A stretch of 64,000 nucleotides of DNA, from contig CBFIDA010000006.1 in the NCBI GenBank assembly GCA_965661085.1, forward strand, positions 1 to 64,000, written 5' to 3'. Under the pieces are notes generated by a model, which ran no database searches, was not told where the DNA came from, and saw only the letters and a program-made list of their open reading frames with translations. Positions 17,405 to 25,994 of the stretch are shown here, one piece after another. Within the stretch, counting starts at the first letter, position 1; the number at the start of each line of letters is the position of its first letter. This DNA is from CBFIDA01 sp965661085. GTDB taxonomy: Bacteria > Pseudomonadota > Gammaproteobacteria > Comchoanobacterales > Comchoanobacteraceae. The translations under genes were made by a program, and so were the position numbers.

Positions 17405-18281
17405 GATTCGGTGCCTCGGCAGTGGGCGTCAAGGCCTCAACATAGGCTTTGGCCACTTGGTTGGCCAGCTGACGGATGGTGAGAATGTAACGCTGACGCT
17501 CGGTGACCGCAATGGCCCCTCGGGCGTCAAGAAGATTGAAGGCATGTGAGGCTTGCAACACACATTCGTAGGCCGCCAAGGGCAGTGTCTCAAGCGCCCG
17601 GCATTGGGTGGCATGTTGCTCAAATTGCTGAAACAACGCCTCGATGGGGGCATGTTCAAAGTTGAAGGCGCTGAGCTGCTTTTCATTGTTCAAAAACAAA
17701 TCGCCATAGGTGACCGTGCCATGTGGTCCCTGTTGCCAGACCAAATCATAGATGTTGTCGACATCTTGAATGTACATGGCCAAACGTTCAAGGCCATAGG
17801 TCAACTCGCCGGTGACGGGATCGCATGTCAAGCCGCCCACCTGCTGAAAATAAGTGAATTGGCTGATCTCCATGCCGTTTTGCCACACTTCCCAGCCCAG
17901 GCCCCATGCGCCTAACGTGGGGGATTCCCAGTTGTCTTCGACAAAGCGGATGTCGTCGATCAGTGGATCCACACCAATGGCACGCAATGAGCCCAAATAC
18001 AAATCTTGGATGTCCAGCGGCGCGGGCTTGAGGATGACTTGCAGCTGATGGTGCATCTGCACACGGTTGGGATTGTCGCCATAACGGCCATCGGTGGGTC
18101 GTCTTGAAGGTTGCACGTAGCATGCCCGCCATGGCTTGGGCCCCAGTGCATTGAAAAAAGTGGTGGGGTGAAAGGTGCCGGCCCCCACAGGGTAATCGAT
18201 GCCACACAACACATTACAACCCTGCTCGGCCCAATAAGCCTTAAGGGTGGTGATCATGGTTTGTAAGTCAAATGTGGGCAT
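17397..18281 (-). CDS. glyQ: Glycyl-tRNA synthetase alpha subunit
   Basis: This subunit holds the catalytic site for glycine activation. The 294-aa protein matches the family closely: YVQPSRRPTDGRYGDNPNR, DIRFVEDNWESPTLGAWGLG, FTYFQQVGG and GELTYGLERLAMYIQ, ending with FNLLDARGAIAVTERQRYI. The start ATG at 18281 has only a weak AGAG upstream. It is the first gene of glyQ-glyS and follows a hairpin that separates it from the thiol oxidoreductase gene. Confidence 0.96.
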   Translation of the reverse strand: MPTFDLQTMITTLKAYWAEQGCNVLCGIDYPVGAGTFHPTTFFNALGPKPWRACYVQPSRRPTDGRYGDNPNRVQMHHQLQVILKPAPLDIQDLYLGSLRAIGVDPLIDDIRFVEDNWESPTLGAWGLGWEVWQNGMEISQFTYFQQVGGLTCDPVTGELTYGLERLAMYIQDVDNIYDLVWQQGPHGTVTYGDLFLNNEKQLSAFNFEHAPIEALFQQFEQHATQCRALETLPLAAYECVLQASHAFNLLDARGAIAVTERQRYILTIRQLANQVAKAYVEALTPTAEAPNHV

Positions 18282-18302
18282 GATGATGATCTCTTTAAAT
18301 GC

Positions 18303-18328
18303 ACGAAGGGGTCATCAGACCCCTTCGT
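18303..18328 (-). terminator. Hairpin between dsbA-like gene and glyQ
   Basis: ACGAAGGGG (18303-18311) pairs perfectly with CCCCTTCGT (18320-18328) around an 8-base loop. It follows the stop of the DsbA-like gene by 20 bases. Only a short, interrupted T stretch follows on the minus strand, so it may be a weak terminator or an mRNA 3' stabiliser. Confidence 0.5.
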
Positions 18329-18347
18329 ACGTCACAACCAAAACAAC

Positions 18348-19184
18348 TTATCGGGTTGTTGTGGTGGTGTTGGTGCGTACAGCTTGTATCGTAGCTTGCA
18401 ATTGTGCAAGGGTGATGGCACCTGGTACGTATTGGTTCACTTCACCGTTGTGCTTGCTGATGATGAACGTTGGGGTGGCACTGATTTTCAGTGTTTTGGC
18501 CAAGTTTATGTTGGTTTCAAGATAGTTGGTGACGTATTGACTGGCGATGTCGGCTTTCAGACGACGGGTGTTGATGCCAAGATCTTTACACGCTTTCAAG
18601 ATGCTGTCTTGTGTTAAAGGTGTGGTGGTGGTCATCAAGAAGTTGTGCAACTTGGCAAAGCGGCTTTGCTTCTCAGCAGCGATGGCTGCTTTGGCTGCAA
18701 ATGTGGAAGGCCCACCAAACAATGGCAATTCTTTGACCACAACTTTGAGGTTACGATCTTGCTGAATGGCTTGCTTCAACACAGGCGCCATGGCTTTACA
18801 GTGGCCACATCGGTAGTCGATGAACTCAACGATGGTCACATCACCACGTGGGTTGCCCAAAACCAAGTTGTTGTTGGTGTTGAAGATGGCTGTTTTGTTT
18901 TGTGCGATGGTGTGTGTCACTTCGGCTTGAAATTTGGTGATTTCAGCTTGACGGTAAGCCATGATGGCATCGACAACAACTTTAGGATTGTTACGAAGGT
19001 ACTGATCCACCAACTCCTTGACACGTGTTGTTTGTTGTGGTGTCAAAGCAGTGCTGTATGCAGAATGGGTTGTGGTGGCCGCCGCAAACGTTGTTGGTGT
19101 TGTGGTGGCAGTGTTGGTGGTGGTCCAGCTGGCAGCAAGCACCATAGGGGCCATTGCAAGAGGAAGTAATATTTGTTTCAGCAT
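18348..19184 (-). CDS. DsbA/Com1-like periplasmic thiol-disulfide oxidoreductase
   Basis: It would make or shuffle disulfides in exported proteins. After a signal peptide (MLKQILLPLAMAPMVLAAS) comes an unusual Thr-rich stretch, an N-terminal helical dimerisation-type region (VDQYLRNNPKVVVDAIMAYR), then the thioredoxin fold with DYRCGHCKA as active site and the cis-Pro loop ISATPTFIIS. This layout matches Com1 and ScsC/DsbA2-type proteins common in Coxiella and Legionella. AGGAG lies six bases before the ATG. The C-terminus ends in another run of threonines. Cysteine-bearing exported proteins nearby would be plausible substrates. Confidence 0.85.
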   Translation of the reverse strand: MLKQILLPLAMAPMVLAASWTTTNTATTTPTTFAAATTTHSAYSTALTPQQTTRVKELVDQYLRNNPKVVVDAIMAYRQAEITKFQAEVTHTIAQNKTAIFNTNNNLVLGNPRGDVTIVEFIDYRCGHCKAMAPVLKQAIQQDRNLKVVVKELPLFGGPSTFAAKAAIAAEKQSRFAKLHNFLMTTTTPLTQDSILKACKDLGINTRRLKADIASQYVTNYLETNINLAKTLKISATPTFIISKHNGEVNQYVPGAITLAQLQATIQAVRTNTTTTTR

Positions 19185-19368
19185 ACGATGCTCCTGTGTA
19201 TTGTTTAAACAAACGATGTTGCCATCATCCTAATGACAACCCAGACAGATTACGGTATTTTACGAGGCATGACAACCCCACAATCCAGGATGTGGTCGGT
19301 GCCATGCATGTGACGTGTGTGATGTCAGCGGTGATCAATTTGTTTGGGTTGATGCGCCTTCATGAATT

Positions 19369-20844
19369 CTAAGATTTGCCACCAATTCTGATGCGGAAAA
19401 TACAGGACGATTTTGTTGCAGCGCTGTCTATCTTCTTATTCTTAGCAGAGGAGATGCGGGCCGGAGATCCAAAACTATCGCTGTGGCAATAATTTAAAAA
19501 AAGATTGCTGACAGTGTTGCCACTGTATAGCCCATTGGGTGCATTGCGTAGCCAGGTGGCAGCAGCATAAACGAATGCAGCGGACCAGCATGCCCAAGCC
19601 GACAGCCCCATCACGGCGGTAACGGCAAGACCCAGCAGCAGTTTACAATAACTTTTGATCAACGCGGAAATTTGAATGATCAGGTACATGCTGTAAGAGA
19701 TGCTGTTGGTCAAAAAGGAGGGGGTGACATCTTGATTGGTGTGTGTGTAGTCATCACCTGTGTAGTACTTGAGGGCAAACGCGCAAGTTTCAAACATATT
19801 GAAAGAAGCCAGCAACACGGCTACCAAAGCCGGTATGTTCCAGATCATGGTGAATGTGAAGAAGGTGATGCAGGCATCAATCAAACCATTGATCAAGGTG
19901 AAAAAACCCTTCCAGGGTTTGGAATCGACCGTGGCCTGGATTTTGCCAAGCATGGATGTTAAAAAGCCTGCTTTGCCAGGTGATGATTGTTGCATCACAG
20001 GTATGAGTTCTGATTTCTGTGGATCAGGCTTGTATGTTTGATAAACGTGATTGGGGTCGCTTGAATACCAAGTGTGGTGCATATTGGTATTGGTATTGGG
20101 GATTGGTTCATGTAAAGACACCTGTGTCTTTTTATTTGATGAGATGTGATTGTTGATTTGTACTAAAAGCTTTTCTATTTTAGATGCAATTTCATCTTTT
20201 CTATCTTTGACGCGGGTCAACAATGTTGGCCCATTGGCGTCCTTATCGTCTTGGGCATTGTAATAATATTCGAAATGTTCGTATTCGTTGTTCGTATCGG
20301 TTTGAGGCCTGGCGGTGTGCATGACATTTTTAACAAGCTGGTCTTTGCGGGTCACCATTCTGCGTACTGACCAGCCGGCATATTTTGCGGCTTGATAGAG
20401 TTTGGTGATGGTGTCGATGACGGCCAATGACGCAATCAATACTGCCGCCCAGTGTATCCAGAAGGCATATGCACTCATGAGACCGAGGTTGGCGGCCCAA
20501 CCGGTGAAAGATTCGGCTTTGTAGAGATACAGTGCGCCACATGAGACCAACATGGCCGCCACGATGCACAGTTGTACCACATCCCACGCACTGTTGGTGC
20601 GGGTGTTGTGGTGATAAATGGCTTTGTCGGTACTGTTGAGGTAATTGAGGGCAGTGAGGATGTTGTTGATGATGTTGCAGCATAAGATCAGCAACAAGGG
20701 CCAAATGGAAGCACTGAAAAGTACAATGGGTATGGATTTGATGAGTGCATCAGGCACTTGATAAAAAATATTGGTCCATGTGGTCAGTGTTTTGAACCAT
20801 GTTTGATCAATCCAGGTGTTGGTCTGTTTTGCGGTATTAGGCAT
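19369..20844 (-). CDS. Unknown multi-spanning membrane protein (491 aa)
   Basis: No family recognised. GAGG six bases before ATG 20844 fixes the start. About four hydrophobic segments lie in the N-terminal third (for example IPIVLFSASIWPLLLILCC and VVQLCIVAAMLVSCGALYLY), followed by a long polar, charged loop of roughly 150 residues, then a second block of helices (LVAVLLASF, LLLGLAVTAVMGLSAWACW) and a polar tail. No transporter or channel signature is visible. Three other unknown membrane proteins with similar helix-loop-helix layout occur in the window (29.1, 30.9 and 59.6 kb). Such proteins are often lineage-specific and sometimes secreted effectors; that is speculation here. Confidence 0.7.
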   Translation of the reverse strand: MPNTAKQTNTWIDQTWFKTLTTWTNIFYQVPDALIKSIPIVLFSASIWPLLLILCCNIINNILTALNYLNSTDKAIYHHNTRTNSAWDVVQLCIVAAMLVSCGALYLYKAESFTGWAANLGLMSAYAFWIHWAAVLIASLAVIDTITKLYQAAKYAGWSVRRMVTRKDQLVKNVMHTARPQTDTNNEYEHFEYYYNAQDDKDANGPTLLTRVKDRKDEIASKIEKLLVQINNHISSNKKTQVSLHEPIPNTNTNMHHTWYSSDPNHVYQTYKPDPQKSELIPVMQQSSPGKAGFLTSMLGKIQATVDSKPWKGFFTLINGLIDACITFFTFTMIWNIPALVAVLLASFNMFETCAFALKYYTGDDYTHTNQDVTPSFLTNSISYSMYLIIQISALIKSYCKLLLGLAVTAVMGLSAWACWSAAFVYAAATWLRNAPNGLYSGNTVSNLFLNYCHSDSFGSPARISSAKNKKIDSAATKSSCIFRIRIGGKS

Positions 20845-21130
20845 GAACGGCCTCACAAACAGCAAGTGCGGTTGGTGCGTGCTGCTGAATGCAGGGCGCA
20901 AGTGTTGGGCGTAAATGTGACATGTACAATTTGTCCTTCTGATCAAAACGTGCCCAGTTTAACACGCAGGTTAAGACATTTCAAGTGACGATGAGCGTGG
21001 TGTGCCATACGATCTGGTCATCCTTCAGGCGCTATAAAGTGTCATGTTTGCCATCAAGATTGAATTTGTAAGCGTAGAAAAGCGCCGATGGCGTACGCGC
21101 AGGATGGCGGCATGTTTGTGGCTCAGGGAG

Positions 21131-21826
21131 TTAGGATGCGCTGAAGTGTTGGCGCAGCGCTTTGATGTTGGCGACGGTGTCATGGCTGCTTTGGCCAAAC
21201 AATGCTGCGCCCGCAACGAATCGGTTGGCGCCAGCGGCCAATGCTTGTGGCAGGGTCGTGCTGTTGATGCCGCCATCGACAGTCAGTTGCGTGGCCAGTT
21301 GGTGGGTGTCGATGTGTTGGCGCACTTGGGTGATTTTTGGCAAGGCCTCGGCCATGAAGGCTTGGCCGCCAAAGCCTGGTTGGACGGTCATCATCAGTGC
21401 CTCGTCGCACAGGTTCAAATGTGGCAACCAAGCTGTCAGATCTTCGTTCGGCTTGAAAGCCAGCCCTGATTGGCAGCCAAGGCTGCGAATGTGTGCCAAA
21501 ATTGTTTCAGGTTGGTTGCATGCAGATGGATGGACCGTGAGGGTGGTGGCACCTGCCTGGGCAAACGCTTCAAGCATGTTGCCCAGGGGGTTGATCATCA
21601 GGTGTACGTCGATGGGGGCGGTGATGCCATGATCACGCAGTGCTTGGCACAGCATGGGGCCAAAACTCAGGTTGGGGACATAATGGTTGTCCATCACGTC
21701 AAAGTGGATGCGATCTGCACCGTTCGACAGTGCATGGGCGCAAACGGCACCCAGTGCGGCACCATTGGCCGCCAAAATGGAAGCCGATAAGGCATATGGC
21801 AGTTGAGCGTGATCACGAAGCGTCAT
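21131..21826 (-). CDS. rpe: Ribulose-phosphate 3-epimerase
   Basis: Interconverts ribulose 5-phosphate and xylulose 5-phosphate in the pentose phosphate pathway. The 231-aa TIM barrel has SASILAAN, HFDVMDNHYVPNLSFGP with the metal-binding His and Asp, DVHLMI, MMTVQPGFGGQ and VDGGIN. ATG 21826 with GAGG nine bases upstream gives the expected length; the frame upstream of it belongs to the preceding secreted-protein gene in another frame. It is the last of three co-oriented genes, djlA, a small secreted protein and rpe. Confidence 0.95.
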   Translation of the reverse strand: MTLRDHAQLPYALSASILAANGAALGAVCAHALSNGADRIHFDVMDNHYVPNLSFGPMLCQALRDHGITAPIDVHLMINPLGNMLEAFAQAGATTLTVHPSACNQPETILAHIRSLGCQSGLAFKPNEDLTAWLPHLNLCDEALMMTVQPGFGGQAFMAEALPKITQVRQHIDTHQLATQLTVDGGINSTTLPQALAAGANRFVAGAALFGQSSHDTVANIKALRQHFSAS

Positions 21827-21837
21827 GGTGGTGGTCC

Positions 21838-22140
21838 TCAGCGAGAGACGAGCTTGGGCAAAACATGCTGGCATTGCATGAGGTGTTGCCACCACAACCA
21901 AACTTGGTGCCAGGTATGGGTGTCGGGGCACGTTGGAATTGATTGTGCCATCAGTGCGTCCCAGGCTGCACATGGGCATGACTGTGGTTTGACGGTAGGT
22001 CGGCACCACCCCTGCCAACTGCCATGGTCTTGTGTTTGCAAGCATGCCTGAAAATGATCAATCCGCAAGTAGGGCGGCGGCGTCAGCGCATGGATAGACG
22101 TCATACACAGGGTCAACGTTAAAAGCATGAGGGTGCGCAT
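21838..22140 (-). CDS. Small secreted cysteine and tryptophan-rich protein (100 aa)
   Basis: Function unknown. A signal peptide (MRTLMLLTLTLCMTSIHA) precedes about 80 residues with six cysteines (such as FQACLQTQ, GWCRP, QSCPCAAW) and many Trp and His. The cysteines suggest a disulfide-bonded periplasmic or exported protein. GGAG lies eight bases before the ATG, and the stop is 11 bases before the rpe ATG. The frame is distinct from an open extension of rpe over the same bases, and the signal peptide and ribosome binding site favour this reading. Confidence 0.6.
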   Translation of the reverse strand: MRTLMLLTLTLCMTSIHALTPPPYLRIDHFQACLQTQDHGSWQGWCRPTVKPQSCPCAAWDALMAQSIPTCPDTHTWHQVWLWWQHLMQCQHVLPKLVSR

Positions 22141-22168
22141 GATCTGTACTCCAAGTTGGGGTGGCTGT

Positions 22169-22993
22169 TCATTTGCGACCTCGACTTTTGCGTATGAGGT
22201 CGTATGCGTTTTGGATGTTGCCTGCTTTTTCGGTGGCCATTTTGATCATTTCCTCAGGCAGGCCTTTGGCCATCAGGCGGTCTGGATGATGCTCACCCAT
22301 CAATTTGTGATATTTCTTTTTGAGGGTTTGGTCGCTGTCTTGTGGGGTGGCACCCAAAGTCTGATAGGCTGCATCAAGTTGATGGGGGGCAGCGGTTTGT
22401 CGTTGATGTCTGCCGCCATGGGCGTGCTCAAATCCAAAGCCTTGTTGGAAGCCACCAAATTGCATTTGAATGCCCAAGCTCTGACAGATGGTTTCGAGCA
22501 TGCGCTGTTTTTGGGGGGACAAGGTGCCATCGGCTTGCGCGGTTTGAATTTGAAAGTCCAAAAACATGCGCAACAAAATGAAATTGCCTGCCACGGCGTG
22601 TTTGAGCTGTACCAACGCAGCCTGCAGTTGAAAGTCGGGTTGTTTGCCACGATTGAATGCGGCTCGGGCTTCCTGTCTTTGCTGGGCAGACATGCGGCAT
22701 TGGCGCATGGCACTTTGTGCGATTTCAATTTCTTGCGCGGTCACGACACCATCGGCTTTGGCCAAGTGTCCCATCACCGCAAACGTGACATCAAAAAAAA
22801 CCTGTTGGGTGGCGCTGCGCTGCTGGTGTGCATGGGTGAATTGAAATGGGATGCCTTGCAGCAGCTGTCGGAGTGCGCGGTCAAAACGATGCCCCATCCA
22901 ACCCCCAAACATCAGGCCCAAAAGGCTGATGCCCAGTGCTTTGCCGAAAAGGTAACCCAAAAGGCCGCCAAAAAATGTACCAAAACCAATCAT
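22169..22993 (-). CDS. djlA: DjlA-type inner-membrane DnaJ co-chaperone
   Basis: DjlA stimulates DnaK at the inner membrane. The 274-aa protein has an N-terminal Gly-rich membrane anchor (GTFFGGLLGYLFGKALG), a central TerB-like helical domain (VMGHLAKADGVVTAQEI ... FNRGKQPDF) and a C-terminal J domain with the essential HPD in GEHHPDRL. No clear ribosome binding site precedes ATG 22993. It heads a minus-strand group with the small secreted protein and rpe, and diverges from nfeD-qmcA across a 220-base gap. In Legionella a DjlA homologue is needed for intracellular growth. Confidence 0.93.
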   Translation of the reverse strand: MIGFGTFFGGLLGYLFGKALGISLLGLMFGGWMGHRFDRALRQLLQGIPFQFTHAHQQRSATQQVFFDVTFAVMGHLAKADGVVTAQEIEIAQSAMRQCRMSAQQRQEARAAFNRGKQPDFQLQAALVQLKHAVAGNFILLRMFLDFQIQTAQADGTLSPQKQRMLETICQSLGIQMQFGGFQQGFGFEHAHGGRHQRQTAAPHQLDAAYQTLGATPQDSDQTLKKKYHKLMGEHHPDRLMAKGLPEEMIKMATEKAGNIQNAYDLIRKSRGRK

Positions 22994-23178
22994 GTCGCCA
23001 TGGTACGCGTTTTTTTCAAAAAAGCCAATGGTTGTGGCCAGATCCTAAGTTCTCCAGGTCTGTTCCAACAAAAAAGCATCAAACATGCAATTCTGACGCC
23101 TCTGTCCAAGCCTAGATTTTGACCACATGCCACGCCAGGCGTTTGCTGGCACAGCCCTGTGGTCTGCGCAGGGGTGTC

Positions 23179-23207
23179 TTGATTGCGTCAAATACGCATG
23201 CTATGCT
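23179..23207 (+). promoter_or_regulatory. Sigma70 promoter of nfeD-qmcA, giving a leaderless transcript
   Basis: -35 TTGATT (23179-23184), 17-base spacer, -10 TATGCT (23202-23207). The normal start point, six to seven bases downstream, falls on the A of ATG 23214. The same -10 hexamer occurs at dapB. Confidence 0.55.
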
Positions 23208-23213
23208 TTGACC

Positions 23214-23681
23214 ATGATGACAACTGAATGGAATGCATACGCATGGGCCGGTCTTGGGCTTGTGTTGATTTTAATGGACATCAAATTGGCGCAAACCGTG
23301 GTGCTGTTTTTGGTGGGTTTGGCTGCATTGTCGGTGGGCATGACGGTGTCGTGGATGCCTGCCATGGCTTTGGCCGAACAGTTCAAATGGTTCATGGGCG
23401 CGACGCTGCTATGGACCTTGCTGCTTTGGCGGCCACTTCAGCGCTACAAACACCACAACAGTGAAACGTTCCACAATTTGAAAGGGCGCACCATTGAGCT
23501 TGTGTCGCCGCACCTGTCGCCAGGCCAAAAGGGCCAGGGCAGATGGTCTGGCACGTTGGTGGATGTGATGCTGGATGCCGATTTGGATCTGACGGTGACA
23601 CCTTCAGATGATTTGGTCATTGTCCGTGTTGAGGGCACATTGTTTGTGATTGGACCCAAAACACAGCGGGACCGTCATTGA
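23214..23681 (+). CDS. Short NfeD-like membrane protein
   Basis: Short NfeD proteins pair with SPFH proteins in membrane microdomains. This 155-aa protein has two or three membrane helices (WAGLGLVLILMDI, VVLFLVGLAALSVGM, FMGATLLWTLLLW) and a C-terminal OB-fold region (LKGRTIELVSPHLSPG ... GRWSGTLVDVML). It lacks the serine-protease domain of long NfeD. ATG 23214 has no ribosome binding site but lies where transcription should begin. The next gene, qmcA, follows after 25 bases, the same pairing as ybbJ-qmcA in E. coli. Confidence 0.85.
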   Translation: MMTTEWNAYAWAGLGLVLILMDIKLAQTVVLFLVGLAALSVGMTVSWMPAMALAEQFKWFMGATLLWTLLLWRPLQRYKHHNSETFHNLKGRTIELVSPHLSPGQKGQGRWSGTLVDVMLDADLDLTVTPSDDLVIVRVEGTLFVIGPKTQRDRH

Positions 23682-23706
23682 ACAATGCAAGCATGAGGAG
23701 CAAAAA

Positions 23707-24636
23707 ATGTTGGGTGGTGAGTTGACGGTCATTGTGTTGGCCTTTTTGTTGTTGTTGGTGGTCAAGGGGGTCAAGATTGTGCCACAACAACAGGCGTTTG
23801 TGGTTGAGCGCTTGGGTAAGTTTGACCGGGTGTTGGAGCCTGGTTTGGCATTTTTGGTGCCAGGCATTGAACGGGTCAGTTATCGGCACTCATTGAAAGA
23901 AGTGGCCACAGGTGTGCCAGAGCAAACGGTCATCACCAAAGACAACGTGCCATTGGTCATCGATGGCATTCTGTATACACGTATCTTGGATCCACGTGCG
24001 GCGTCGTATGGCGTGGCCAACGTCAATTTTGCCATCACACAGTTGGCGCAAACGACCATGCGTGCTGAAATCGGTAAAATCACACTCGACAAAACCTTTG
24101 AGGAGCGTGATGCCATCAACGCCAACATTGTGACCGCAATCAATGAGGCCACATCCATTTGGGGCATCCAATGTATGCGGTATGAAATTCGTGACATCAA
24201 GCCGCCACAAGATGTGCTGGACGCCATGCAACTTCAAATGACTGCCGAACGTCAAAAAAGGGCAAGGGTTCTGGAATCTGAAGGGCAAAGACAGTCTGAA
24301 ATCAATCGTGCTGAGGGCGAAAAGCGTGCAGTGGTCTTGGCGTCTGAAGCCATCATGACCGAGCAAATCAACAAGGCCAAAGGTGAAGCCGAAGCGATCC
24401 TGACCGTTGCCAATGCCACGGCAGAAGGGTTGAAGGTTGTGGCAAAAGCCATCGGTGAGCAGGGTGGTGTGGATGCGGTGTCCATGCGGGTGGCCGAACA
24501 ATATGTGGACGCATTCAGACAGCTTGCACAAACCAACAACACGGTGTTGTTGCCAGCCGACATGACCAACCCAGGTGGCATGGTGGCGCAAGCCCTGACG
24601 ATTTTCCAATCACTCAAAACTGCCGCCGATAAGTGA
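23707..24636 (+). CDS. qmcA: SPFH/stomatin-family membrane protein QmcA
   Basis: A membrane-anchored scaffold of detergent-resistant microdomains linked to FtsH/HflKC quality control. The 309-aa protein has an N-terminal helix (LTVIVLAFLLLLVVKGV), the band-7 domain (QAFVVERLGKFDRVLEPGL, ITKDNVPLVIDGILY, AQTTMRAEIGKITLDKTF) and an Ala and Glu-rich coiled coil (RAEGEKRAVVLASEA). GAGGAG lies seven bases before ATG 23707. Co-transcribed with nfeD; a rhomboid protease gene follows 82 bases on. Confidence 0.92.
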   Translation: MLGGELTVIVLAFLLLLVVKGVKIVPQQQAFVVERLGKFDRVLEPGLAFLVPGIERVSYRHSLKEVATGVPEQTVITKDNVPLVIDGILYTRILDPRAASYGVANVNFAITQLAQTTMRAEIGKITLDKTFEERDAINANIVTAINEATSIWGIQCMRYEIRDIKPPQDVLDAMQLQMTAERQKRARVLESEGQRQSEINRAEGEKRAVVLASEAIMTEQINKAKGEAEAILTVANATAEGLKVVAKAIGEQGGVDAVSMRVAEQYVDAFRQLAQTNNTVLLPADMTNPGGMVAQALTIFQSLKTAADK

Positions 24637-24718
24637 CGACTGAAGGCCGCGACAGTGACTTGCAAACCATGCTGAAAACGCGCATGATGATGCCAGGACA
24701 TGATGAGGGAGTTGAGAC

Positions 24719-25345
24719 ATGTTGGACACAATGGTGAGTTTGGTGCATGGCATCAAAAGTTCTTTGATGCACAATGGGCCTTTTTTGCTCTCTGTGGTCG
24801 GATTGCTTTGGGGCATCAATTTGGTCAACAGCATGATTGGCTATCGTCTCAATGTTTTTGGCATTTTACCACGGCATCCTTGGGGCTTGGTTGGCATTTT
24901 CACCGCACCTTTTTTGCATGGCAGCTTCAATCACCTTTTTATGAACTCGGTGCTGATGTTGGCATTGGGCGGTTTGTTGATGATGGGTGGGCTACAAGTC
25001 TTCATTGAGGTTTCGGTGTTGATCACCTTGTTGTCTGGCATCATGACCTGGTTTTTTGGCCGAAAAGCCCTGCATGTTGGTTCCAGTGCGGTGATCATGG
25101 GCTATTGGGGTTACATGCTTGTCAATGCTTATCAGCATCCCACTTTGTTGGCCATTTTGTTGGGTGGGGCGTGTTTCTACTATTTTACAGAAATGGCCGT
25201 CAACCTCATGCCTTCTGAGCCTGGTGTGTCTTGGGAAGGTCACTGTTTTGGGTTCATCGCGGGCATTTTGGTCAGCATCTTTCACGTGCCGTTTTTCAAT
25301 TGGTTTGCTGAAGTTTTTTTGCGCCATGTGCAGGTCGCCAGCTGA
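24719..25345 (+). CDS. Rhomboid-family intramembrane serine protease
   Basis: Rhomboids cut substrates within the membrane using a Ser-His dyad. The 208-aa, six-helix protein has PFLHGSFNHLFMNS (the conserved HxxxN helix), HVGSSAVIMGYWGY with the catalytic Ser in the GxSx motif, and WEGHCFGFIAGI with the catalytic His. GGAG lies seven bases before the ATG. The GSSA variant replaces the usual GASG. Its place after nfeD and qmcA on the same strand suggests a shared membrane-quality role. The substrate is unknown. Confidence 0.85.
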   Translation: MLDTMVSLVHGIKSSLMHNGPFLLSVVGLLWGINLVNSMIGYRLNVFGILPRHPWGLVGIFTAPFLHGSFNHLFMNSVLMLALGGLLMMGGLQVFIEVSVLITLLSGIMTWFFGRKALHVGSSAVIMGYWGYMLVNAYQHPTLLAILLGGACFYYFTEMAVNLMPSEPGVSWEGHCFGFIAGILVSIFHVPFFNWFAEVFLRHVQVAS

Positions 25346-25351
25346 GTCACG

Positions 25352-25843
25352 TCAGGCAAAAAACTCCACCAAATGCACCCGGGCACCCGAGGTGTGTATG
25401 AAATCTGAGCGGCGGCCCATCAAGTTGGTGTGTGTGGCCTTTAAATAAGCAAAACGTTGTCGCTGCCAAGTTTTTTGAAACAACAACCGACCCAGAGGTT
25501 GATCGTTGAGCCTTGTGAATGCCTGGGATGTGGGGCTGTTTGGATTGGCCTCCAGCCATGAAAAGCACACCATCTTTTCCAATGTTGTGTGTACCTGAAT
25601 GGTGACACCACGACAGTGCTTGGGTTGAAATGATGTCAGGCCGTGCATCATCAGGCTACGCTTGGGCATGTCAAGGTGGGTGAGGGTCGTTCGATGCCCG
25701 TGGCGCTCAAACCATGCTGTTGTTGAAGTGGGATCATGCAGCGGTGGCAGAGCCTGAAAGCCATGTGGCGTCTGTGATGTGGACGTGTGCCATGCTGTCG
25801 TCTGTGGAATCAGAGCAAGGCATTGGCTGCAATGGGGTGACAT
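25352..25843 (-). CDS. ubiC: Chorismate lyase UbiC
   Basis: UbiC converts chorismate to 4-hydroxybenzoate and pyruvate, the first committed step of ubiquinone synthesis. From ATG 25843 the protein has 163 residues, the family size, and aligns by eye with E. coli UbiC: DPTSTTAWFERHG, an Arg in the HCRGV strand where the catalytic Arg lies, LNDQPLGRLLF, MGRRSDF and the C-terminal Glu in HLVEFF. An upstream ATG at 25996 would overlap the divergent bax start and add residues without match. It faces rhomboid and is separated from ubiA by bax. Confidence 0.78.
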   Translation of the reverse strand: MSPHCSQCLALIPQTTAWHTSTSQTPHGFQALPPLHDPTSTTAWFERHGHRTTLTHLDMPKRSLMMHGLTSFQPKHCRGVTIQVHTTLEKMVCFSWLEANPNSPTSQAFTRLNDQPLGRLLFQKTWQRQRFAYLKATHTNLMGRRSDFIHTSGARVHLVEFFA

Positions 25844-25994
25844 GGCGCTTCTCTTGAAAAGTTTCAACCATTGTAGGCGGTCCAAGTCCCTCTGTCGATG
25901 GGATGGATCACCCAGCGCATGCCGACACTGCAGCGGGGCATTTTGTTTTTTTGTGTGTGATGTGGCACAATGATGTTTTTTGGGGAATTTGAAC

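Noticed and set aside
22127..23122. 331-codon plus-strand frame
   Set aside because: Antisense to djlA, which has clear family motifs including the J domain HPD.
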